From Actinomycetota bacterium (GTDB lineage: Bacteria > Actinomycetota > Thermoleophilia > RBG-16-64-13): a DNA stretch of 64,000 bases. The notes under the pieces are model-generated. The model saw nothing but the letters and a program-made list of their open reading frames with translations. It had not been told where the DNA came from and made no database searches. The translations under genes and the position numbers were made by a program. Location: contig JAHJSA010000076.1 in the NCBI GenBank assembly GCA_018830645.1, positions 1 to 64,000 on the forward strand, read 5' to 3'. Of this stretch, positions 56,719-64,000 are shown piece by piece (within the stretch, counting starts at the first letter, position 1; each line of letters begins with the position of its first letter).

Positions 56719-58083
56719 ATGACCGATGGAATCACGCGGCTCGACCGGGGGCGGCTCGCCGGTCTCCTGCTGGCGGAGGAGGAGTTGTTCGAGCGACGCC
56801 ACCCGCGCTCCCAGGACCTCTTCGAGCGCGCGAAGGAACACCTGCTCGACGGCGTGCCGATGAACTGGATGACCCGCTGGGCCGGACCGTACCCGGTGTT
56901 CGTGGCCGACGCCGCGGGCCCCTACTTCACCTGCGTGGACGGCATCCGTTACCTCGACTTCTGTCTGGGCGACACCGGCGCCATGACCGGGCATTCACCG
57001 CCGGCCTCCGTGGCCGCCATCGCCGAACAGCTGCGCCGCGGTATCACCATGATGCTGCCCACTGAGGACGCCGTGCTGGTCGCCGAAGAGCTCTCGGCCC
57101 GCTTCGGGCTGCCCTTCTGGCAGGTAGCCATGACCGCCACCGACGCCAACCGTTTCGTGATCCGCCTCGCCCGTCACATCACACGCCGCCCGAAGATCCT
57201 GGTGTTCGACTGGTGCTACCACGGGACGGTGGACGAGACCTTCATCACGGTCACCGATGGCGTCGCCGGACCGCGGCCCGGCAACATCGGGCCGCCGGTG
57301 GACCCGTCGCTCACCACCAAGGTGATCCAATTCAACGACATCGCCGCCCTGGAAGAGGCGCTCGCCCCGGGCGACGTGGCCTGCGTGCTGGCCGAGCCGG
57401 CGATGACGAACATCGGGATCATCCACCCCGACCCCGGCTACCACGAGGCCCTGCGCAAGATCACCCGGCGAACGGGCACTCTCCTCGTGATCGACGAGAC
57501 CCACACCATCTGCACCGGCCCCGGCGGCTACACCCGCACCCACGGCCTCGATCCCGATCTCTTCGTCCTCGGCAAGCCCATCGGCAGCGGCATCCCCTGC
57601 GCCGTCTACGGCTTCACCGCGGACGTGGCCGAGCGTATCCGCGAACGCTGGGACTACGACACCGCCGACGTGGGCGGCATCGGCGGCACCCTGTCCGGTA
57701 ACGCCCTGGCCATGGCAGCGATGCGTGCCACCCTGCGCGACGTACTGAACGACGCGGCATACGCGGAGACCATCCCCTTGGCCGAGCGCTTCAATGCGGG
57801 AGTCGAGGGAGTCATCGCCGAGTTCGGGCTGCCCTGGATCGTGAAGCGCCTGGGTTGCCGCACCGAGTATTGGTTCCGCCCGGAACCTCCCCGAAATGGT
57901 GCCGAGGCCGCCGCCGCGGTGGACGAGGAGCTCGACCGCTACATGCACCTCTTCGCCCTGAACCGGGACATCCTCATGACTCCGTTCCACAACATGGCCC
58001 TGATCGCCCCCGGCACCACCGAGACCGACGTCGACCGCCATACCGAGGTCTTTCGGGAGGCTGTGCGGAGCCTGTACGGGTAG
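56719..58083 (+). CDS. Class-III PLP-dependent aminotransferase (GSAM-like)
   Basis: 454 residues. PLP enzyme with VFDWCYHGTVDETFITV, LLVIDETHTICTGPGGYTRTHGLDPDLFVLGKPIGSGIPCAVYGF (D and the Schiff-base lysine K286) and GGTLSGNALAMAAMRATL. Resembles glutamate-1-semialdehyde aminomutase, but the extended N-terminus (RHPRSQDLFERAKEHLLDGVPMNWMTRW) and lack of hemL context point to a different amine transfer. Followed 57 bp later by pcrB. The substrate is unknown. Confidence 0.87.
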   Translation: MTDGITRLDRGRLAGLLLAEEELFERRHPRSQDLFERAKEHLLDGVPMNWMTRWAGPYPVFVADAAGPYFTCVDGIRYLDFCLGDTGAMTGHSPPASVAAIAEQLRRGITMMLPTEDAVLVAEELSARFGLPFWQVAMTATDANRFVIRLARHITRRPKILVFDWCYHGTVDETFITVTDGVAGPRPGNIGPPVDPSLTTKVIQFNDIAALEEALAPGDVACVLAEPAMTNIGIIHPDPGYHEALRKITRRTGTLLVIDETHTICTGPGGYTRTHGLDPDLFVLGKPIGSGIPCAVYGFTADVAERIRERWDYDTADVGGIGGTLSGNALAMAAMRATLRDVLNDAAYAETIPLAERFNAGVEGVIAEFGLPWIVKRLGCRTEYWFRPEPPRNGAEAAAAVDEELDRYMHLFALNRDILMTPFHNMALIAPGTTETDVDRHTEVFREAVRSLYG

Positions 58084-58140
58084 GCGAGGGCGAGAGTCTT
58101 CAGCCAAGTGGAGCCGGGGCCACAGCCAGGCGGAGCGCAC

Positions 58141-58857
58141 ATGAACGTCGATCATCGCGGGTGGCGCCGCATCGTCAAACTCGACCCGGCCCGTCCGCTG
58201 AGCGACGAGCGGCTCGCTGCCGTGCGTTCCTGGGGTGCCGACGCCATCGTGGTGGGCGGCAGCGGGGGGTACGGGGCCGAGGAAGTGCGCATGCTGCTGG
58301 ACCGGGTCAGGCTCAAGTCGCCTCCGGGGGCCCTCGGGGCCCCCACAGCTCCGGAGGCGCTGGCGACCCCCGTCGCGCTCGAAATCTCCGATGCTCGGGC
58401 TGTGTGCCCGGGCTTCGACCTGTACCTCGTTCCGATGGTGCTGAACAGCAGCGATGTCGACTGGGTGATGGGTCACCATCAGGCTGCGATCAAGCGCTAT
58501 GCCGATGTCATCGACTGGCGCAAGGTGGTCGTGGAAGGCTACTGCGTCCTGAATGCCGACGCCACCGTGGCCCGCTTATCCGGCGCTCGGGCCACGATGG
58601 GCATCGACGACGTCGTGGCCTTCGCCCGGCTGGCTGAGCATCTGCTGAAGCTGCCGATCTTCTACCTGGAATACAGCGGCACCTACGGACCGCCCGAGGT
58701 CGTCAGCGCCGTCCGCCGCGTCCTCAGTTCCACGCGGTTGTGGTATGGAGGGGGTATCCGGACGCGCGCGCAGGCTCGAGAGATGGCCGCGCTGGCGGAC
58801 ACGATCGTGGTCGGGAACGCCGTGTACGAGGGACATGATCCGTTCGGGACTTCATAG
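58141..58857 (+). CDS. pcrB: Prenylglyceryl-phosphate synthase, PcrB/GGGP synthase family
   Basis: 238 residues. TIM-barrel prenyltransferase joining a polyprenyl diphosphate to glycerol-1-phosphate through an ether bond. Family motifs: GADAIVVGGSGG, ALEISDARAVCPGFDLYLVPMVLNSSDVDWVMGHHQ, VVEGYCVLNADATVARL, LPIFYLEYSGTYGPPEVV and YGGGIRTRAQAREMAALADTIVVGNAVYEG. Chain-length preference cannot be read. No glycerol-1-phosphate dehydrogenase is in the window. Confidence 0.9.
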   Translation: MNVDHRGWRRIVKLDPARPLSDERLAAVRSWGADAIVVGGSGGYGAEEVRMLLDRVRLKSPPGALGAPTAPEALATPVALEISDARAVCPGFDLYLVPMVLNSSDVDWVMGHHQAAIKRYADVIDWRKVVVEGYCVLNADATVARLSGARATMGIDDVVAFARLAEHLLKLPIFYLEYSGTYGPPEVVSAVRRVLSSTRLWYGGGIRTRAQAREMAALADTIVVGNAVYEGHDPFGTS

Positions 58858-58914
58858 CGCCGGGGAGATCTCTGATCGTGTTGACGCAGGCGGGCTGCGT
58901 GGGGTAGGTCGACT

Positions 58915-58948
58915 GAATGAAGCACCATCCCGAATGAAGCACCATCCC
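58915..58948. repeat. 17-bp tandem repeat
   Basis: GAATGAAGCACCATCCC occurs exactly twice (58915-58931, 58932-58948) in the gap after pcrB. No gene is seen in 58858-59057. Confidence 0.85.
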
Positions 58949-58970
58949 GTTCCCTGCCATGCTGACCGGA

Positions 58971-59003
58971 GAAAGAGAAAACCCGGCCCACAAGGAGCCG
59001 GGT
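58971..59003 (-). terminator. Intrinsic terminator of NYN gene
   Basis: Read on the minus strand: stem ACCCGGC/GCCGGGT with a 9-base loop, followed by TTTCTCTTTC. It lies about 55 bp after the stop of the NYN-domain gene. The most convincing Rho-independent terminator in the window. Confidence 0.7.
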
Positions 59004-59039
59004 GAGTTAGACCGCAAGAAGCATACAACACCACGGCTC

Positions 59040-59065
59040 GTTTGTCACCACCGTTTGTCACCACC
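59040..59065. repeat. 13-bp tandem repeat at NYN gene 3' end
   Basis: GTTTGTCACCACC occurs twice in a row (59040-59052 and 59053-59065), spanning the stop codon of the minus-strand NYN gene. Confidence 0.8.
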
Positions 59066-59789
59066 CTTGGGGCTTTGCGTATGTCTTGCTCGGATCAGGC
59101 AACTGATGGGCGCAGAAGGCCGCTCGGTCCAGTTGAACCCACCAATGCCTGCCGACCCCGCCGGTCTCTTGTCCTCGGAGCGCACCGGCCAATTGATGCC
59201 GACTGGGGTTCACCGTCCCGACAGGAATCCGTTGCCGAGCCTGCTCGATTGGGAGCCTCAAGTCGCTGTCATTGGAGACAACGACGGCCGCGTCTATTCG
59301 CCTTTCAAGAGTGTCCAGCAGAAGGTGTGCAGCCACGTTGACGTCTGATCCCTTTTCCTCCCGATGGGCATAGGACACCATGAACTGCGCACCGGGAACA
59401 TCCTTCTCTGTGGAGTCACGCACCATCAGTGGCCAGCGAGAGGTCGTGAGTATTGGGCGCCCCCGCGGATCAGCCGTCGCCAGGGGCGCCCGCTTGACCC
59501 GCGCCGCAAAATACCCGTACTCAATCAAGTCCACGCTCTCGGTTGCGAGCAAGGCCTTCAGGTAGATGTCCTGGTCCCGATGTCCCGACTCGTTCGTCGC
59601 GCCATCGATTCTCGCGGTGCAGTAGACGACGCGGTCGATAGTCGCGCCAACCCAGTTTCGTCGCCGGCCAATCAGGTCCGCCGCGAGCGACCGGATATCC
59701 AGCCAGCGCCACCCTGCCGCCCCGCGGCCAAAATGCTCGCGCCCCCCATGGTACAGGTTGAATCCGTCAACGTAGACTCCGACTCTCAT
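59058..59789 (-). CDS. NYN-domain (LabA/DUF88-like) putative ribonuclease
   Basis: 243 residues from ATG 59789. PIN-like NYN fold: MRVGVYVDGFNLYHG (D8), KDVPGAQFMVSYAHREEKGSDVNVAAHLLLDTLERRIDAAVVVSNDSDLRLPIEQA. The three acidic sites needed for metal-dependent RNA cleavage are present. Many homologues accompany restriction or phage-defence genes. The ATG overlaps the stop of a truncated DNA-methyltransferase start (59786-59857), suggesting it was once part of a restriction-modification-like operon. Confidence 0.82.
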   Translation of the reverse strand: MRVGVYVDGFNLYHGGREHFGRGAAGWRWLDIRSLAADLIGRRRNWVGATIDRVVYCTARIDGATNESGHRDQDIYLKALLATESVDLIEYGYFAARVKRAPLATADPRGRPILTTSRWPLMVRDSTEKDVPGAQFMVSYAHREEKGSDVNVAAHLLLDTLERRIDAAVVVSNDSDLRLPIEQARQRIPVGTVNPSRHQLAGALRGQETGGVGRHWWVQLDRAAFCAHQLPDPSKTYAKPQGW

Positions 59790-59857
59790 GCCGGCTCCCT
59801 GACGTGCCAACGGAGCACGTCCAGGTTGTCGCCGTAGTAGAGCAGGTTCTCGTTCAT
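59786..59857 (-). pseudogene. DNA methyltransferase N-terminal remnant
   Basis: 23 codons from ATG 59857: MNENLLYYGDNLDVLRWH, then VREPA and TGA. NLLYYGDNLDVLR is the start typical of adenine-specific site DNA methyltransferases, where it precedes the DPPF/Y catalytic region. Everything after is missing. Its stop overlaps the NYN start (ATGA-type). Confidence 0.6.
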
Positions 59858-59904
59858 GTCCGAAGACTACCAGTCACTACCCGTCACGCACAAACTCGTG
59901 AGGC

Positions 59905-59970
59905 AGGCTCCACTCTGGGGTCCACTCTGGGGTCTCAGGTCCCACCAGATCCCACTCAGGTCCCACTCTG
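59905..59970. repeat. Imperfect short direct repeats
   Basis: TCCACTCTGGGG occurs twice, followed by related CCCACTC/GGTCCCAC segments. Low-complexity spacer between the methyltransferase remnant and the tRNA gene; no gene is seen in 59858-60054. Confidence 0.6.
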
Positions 59971-60054
59971 TACCGGGTTATGCACCGTACGTCCAGGTAA
60001 TTGCTGTGTCTCGGATAGTGGCGTTTTGCGGCCTATTCTGGTACTTCGCAAGAG

Positions 60055-60126
60055 TGCCCCCGACAGGAATCGAACCTGTGCACGAGGTTTAGGAAACCTC
60101 TGCTCTATCCCCTGAGCTACGGGGGC
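60055..60126 (-). tRNA. tRNA-Arg (CCT anticodon)
   Basis: Minus strand, 72 nt: acceptor GCCCCCG/CGGGGGC with discriminator A, D-arm with GCTC...GAGC, anticodon stem GAGGTT/AACCTC with loop TTCCTAA, and T-arm ACAGGTTCGATTCCTGT. Reads AGG codons. The 3' CCA is not encoded. Confidence 0.93.
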
Positions 60127-60312
60127 GCGGAGGGCATTCTACCACCGGTCCGCGACGCGAGGCCACGACCGTCGACGTCGCCGAGAGACCTCCGGCAGAC
60201 CGACACGGCAGACCGACTACGGGCTTCCGAAGGCAGCCGCAGGATTGTAGACTGGGTTCGAGGGTCCTGACGGCACGGGCCCGGTACATCGATTCTCTCG
60301 ATCGGGGGGCGG

Positions 60313-61920
60313 ATGACGGTGATCTCTACCACCCTGGATGCCGGCTCGGAGCAGTTCAGGGAGAATGCCCGCGCGATGGCCGCGCTCGTGGCCGACCTCG
60401 AGGCCAAGGTGGCCGAGATCGAACTCGGTGGCGGGGCGGCCGCGTGCGAGCGACACCTGAAGCGAGGGAAGCTGCTGCCCCGGGAGCGCGTACGGCGGTT
60501 GCTCGATCTGGGCTCCCCCTTCCTGGAGTTCTCGCAGCTCGCCGCCTGGGACATGTATGGCGGTGGGATCGCCGCCGCGGGCATCATCACCGGCATCGGC
60601 CGGGTCGTGGGCCAGGAGTGCGTCATCGTGGCCAACGACGCCACCGTGAAGGGGGGTGCCTACCTCCCGCTCACCATGAAGAAGCACCTGCGCGCCCAGG
60701 AGATCGCCGCCGAGAATAACCTCCCCTGCATCTACCTGGTGGAGTCCGGCGGGGCCTTCCTGCCCCTGCAGGAAGACGTCTTCCCCGACCGCGACCACTT
60801 CGGGCGCATCTTCTACAACCAGGCTAACTTGTCGGCCAAAGGAATCCCGCAGATCGCCGTGGTGCTCGGCTCGTGCACGGCAGGAGGCGCCTACCAGCCG
60901 GCCATGGCCGACGAGAGCATCATCGTGCGCAACCAGGGCACCATCTTCCTGGGCGGTCCGCCTCTGGTGAAGGCCGCCACCGGCGAGATCGTCACGGCTG
61001 AGGAACTCGGCGGCGCCGACGTGCACTGCCGCGTCTCGGGCGTCACCGACCACTACGCCGAGGACGACGCCCACGCCCTGGCAATCGCCCGGCGGATCGT
61101 GGGGACGCTGAACCGCGTGAAGAAGGTCGGCCTGGCCGTGCGCGAACCGGTGGAGCCCGCGCTCGACCCGGCCGGGCTCGACGGCGTGATCCCCACCGAC
61201 AGCCGTATCCCCTACGACGTGCGCGAGGTGATCGGCAGGATCGTCGACGGATCGGAGTTCGACGAGTTCAAGAAGCTCTTCGGGCCCACACTGGTGTGCG
61301 GCTTCGCCCATATCTGGGGCTACCCGGTGGGCATCGTGGCCAACAACGGCATCCTGTTCTCGGAGTCGGCGCTCAAGGGGGCGCACTTCGTGCAGCTCTG
61401 CAGTAAACGGGGTATCCCTCTGGTGTTCCTTCAGAACGTCACGGGGTTCATGGTGGGCAGCAAGTACGAGGCGGGCGGCATAGCCAAGGACGGCGCCAAG
61501 ATGGTGACGGCGGTGGCCTGCTCGCGCGTGCCCCGTTTCACGGTGGTGATAGGCGGCAGCTTCGGCGCGGGCAACTACGCCATGTGCGGCCGGGGATACA
61601 GCCCGCGGTTCCTGTGGATGTGGCCCAACGCCCGCATCTCGGTCATGGGAGGAGAACAGGCGGCAAGCGTGTTGGCCCAGGTCAAGCGCGACGCCATGGA
61701 GGAGCGAGGTGAGGAGTGGCCGTTGGACGAAGAGGAGGCCTTCAAAGAGCCCATCCGCGAGACGTACGAGACCCAGGGACACCCCTACTACGCCAGCGCC
61801 CGCCTCTGGGACGACGGCATCATCAAGCCCACCGACACCCGCACGGTGCTCGGCCTGGCCATCTCGGCCTCGCTGAACGCACCCATCGAACCGACCGTCC
61901 ACGGCGTCTTCAGGATGTGA
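60313..61920 (+). CDS. mccB: Acyl-CoA carboxylase carboxyltransferase (methylcrotonyl-CoA carboxylase beta)
   Basis: 535 residues. Crotonase-fold carboxyltransferase: [138 protein letters not shown]. These match the 3-methylcrotonyl-CoA carboxylase beta group more than propionyl-CoA carboxylase. It carboxylates methylcrotonyl-CoA in leucine breakdown, using biotin charged by the subunit at 62760. First gene of the operon. Confidence 0.9.
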   Translation: MTVISTTLDAGSEQFRENARAMAALVADLEAKVAEIELGGGAAACERHLKRGKLLPRERVRRLLDLGSPFLEFSQLAAWDMYGGGIAAAGIITGIGRVVGQECVIVANDATVKGGAYLPLTMKKHLRAQEIAAENNLPCIYLVESGGAFLPLQEDVFPDRDHFGRIFYNQANLSAKGIPQIAVVLGSCTAGGAYQPAMADESIIVRNQGTIFLGGPPLVKAATGEIVTAEELGGADVHCRVSGVTDHYAEDDAHALAIARRIVGTLNRVKKVGLAVREPVEPALDPAGLDGVIPTDSRIPYDVREVIGRIVDGSEFDEFKKLFGPTLVCGFAHIWGYPVGIVANNGILFSESALKGAHFVQLCSKRGIPLVFLQNVTGFMVGSKYEAGGIAKDGAKMVTAVACSRVPRFTVVIGGSFGAGNYAMCGRGYSPRFLWMWPNARISVMGGEQAASVLAQVKRDAMEERGEEWPLDEEEAFKEPIRETYETQGHPYYASARLWDDGIIKPTDTRTVLGLAISASLNAPIEPTVHGVFRM

Positions 61921-61924
61921 CCTC

Positions 61925-62719
61925 ATGAGCGGAGCCCCCTTATTGAAGCGCGTCGACGAACTCGGCCGCGCGACCCTCACCCTCAACCGTCCGGAGTTGC
62001 GCAACGCGTTCGACGACGAGCTGATCGTCCTACTGGTGGAGGCTCTGAAGGAACTCGAACGTAGCTCCACGGTACGGGTGGTCATGCTCGCCGCTTCCGG
62101 CACCGCCTTCTCGGCCGGCGCCGACCTCGCCTGGATGCGCCGAATGGCCGACTACACGTTCGATGAGAACCTCGCGGACGCCGCGGCGCTGGCGGCTCTG
62201 ATGGCGACACTCGCCGGTTTGAAGAAGCCCACGATCGCGCTGGTGCAGGGCCCCGCAGTGGCAGGAGGGCTCGGCCTGGTGGCCTGCTGCGACATCGCCC
62301 TGGCCACGGAGGCGGCCACCTTCGGTCTGCCTGAGGTGCGCCTCGGCCTGACCCCGGCCGTGATCTCTCCGTACGTCGTGGCGGCCATCGGTGCACGCGC
62401 CACCCGGCGATACGCGCTCACCGCAGAGGCGTTCGACGCCCGAGAAGCGCTCCGGATCGGGCTCGTGCACGAGCTGCTGCCCGACGCGGAGGCGCTCACA
62501 GCACGGGCGGACAGCCTCACCCGCGCCATCCTCCAGGGCGGCCCCAACGCGATCCGCGCCACCAAGGAGCTCCTGGAGGTGGTGGCCCACACACCCCTCG
62601 ACGACGATCTCGTTGCCTGGACTGCCCGCCGCACCGCCGAGACCCGGGCCTCGGAGGAGGCCCGCGGCGGCCTGGCCGCCTTCTTCGACAAGGCCGAAGC
62701 CCCGTGGCTGGAAGACTGA
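61925..62719 (+). CDS. Enoyl-CoA hydratase, probable methylglutaconyl-CoA hydratase
   Basis: 264 residues, 4 bp after mccB. Crotonase motifs: [25 protein letters not shown] (oxyanion hole), [44 protein letters not shown]. The [10 protein letters not shown] signature is shared with LiuC-type methylglutaconyl-CoA hydratases, and the position between the two carboxylase subunits supports that step. A generic enoyl-CoA hydratase is the alternative. Confidence 0.88.
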   Translation: MSGAPLLKRVDELGRATLTLNRPELRNAFDDELIVLLVEALKELERSSTVRVVMLAASGTAFSAGADLAWMRRMADYTFDENLADAAALAALMATLAGLKKPTIALVQGPAVAGGLGLVACCDIALATEAATFGLPEVRLGLTPAVISPYVVAAIGARATRRYALTAEAFDAREALRIGLVHELLPDAEALTARADSLTRAILQGGPNAIRATKELLEVVAHTPLDDDLVAWTARRTAETRASEEARGGLAAFFDKAEAPWLED

Positions 62720-62759
62720 GCCCGTGACGCCAGGCGCCCACGGAACGGATGGAGCCGCC

Positions 62760-64000
<1,241 letters not shown>

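Noticed and set aside
56995-58479. 494-codon minus-strand open frame across aminotransferase and pcrB
   Set aside because: Spans two well-supported plus-strand genes and has no family resemblance.
60217-62103. 628-codon minus-strand open frame over mccB
   Set aside because: Antisense of the carboxyltransferase gene, with composition typical of shadow frames (His, Gly, Val, Arg).

Overview
The window is about 64 kb of high-GC DNA that looks like a Gram-positive, probably actinobacterial, chromosome. Three things suggest this: a secreted protein with cell-wall-binding (CWB2) repeats, small exported proteins with an LPXTG-like (FPFTG) sorting tail, and several -10 boxes followed directly by the start codon (leaderless mRNAs). 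I cannot assign a genus from the sequence alone.

0-9.2 kb is a dense block of toxin-antitoxin genes: AbrB/PIN pairs (1-585 and 6742-7436), a Phd/PIN pair (1954-2597), a HigB-HigA pair fused by a deletion (2772-3317), an AbiEi/AbiEii pair whose toxin is broken at a run of six G (7610-9152), a decayed PIN gene and an internally deleted DUF5674-like gene. A large secreted PIG-L deacetylase (3378-6437) sits among them.

9.4-26.8 kb is polysaccharide and sulfate metabolism. A membrane NDP-sugar 4,6-dehydratase, a small FPFTG protein and a Wzz/BY-kinase are followed by cysQ, an SLC13 permease with RCK domains, cysC, cysD and cysN. These make APS and PAPS and degrade PAP. No PAPS reductase is seen. 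Two sulfotransferase-like genes, two methyltransferases, a glycosyltransferase and a low-GC Wzy-like polymerase follow, so PAPS-dependent sulfation of an exported glycan is a reasonable hypothesis.

26.8-33.1 kb is an insertion-sequence graveyard (IS630, ISAzo13, IS66, IS21, IS630, IS110), with elements abutting or nested in each other. 33.1-38.5 kb is a decayed glycan cluster: two intact GT4 glycosyltransferases and one methyltransferase among remnants of a hexapeptide acetyltransferase, gmd, fcl, another methyltransferase and an IS5 transposase.

38.6-49.2 kb is a second, better preserved exopolysaccharide locus: phosphoglycosyltransferase, O-antigen ligase/polymerase, a second FPFTG protein, and on the opposite strand a second BY-kinase flanked by four RodZ-like helix-turn-helix membrane proteins. 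The order [export gene] > [FPFTG protein] > < [BY-kinase] occurs in both loci. This is the most interesting candidate for an undescribed system here.

49.4-64 kb is mainly housekeeping: a GAF/HD-GYP signalling protein, rsgA, a 5'-nucleotidase, an RCC1/CWB2 surface protein, a class-III aminotransferase, a PcrB-type prenylglyceryl-phosphate synthase, a NYN nuclease, tRNA-Arg(CCT), and a leucine-degradation operon (methylcrotonyl-CoA carboxylase beta, enoyl-CoA hydratase, biotin carboxylase subunit cut by the window end).
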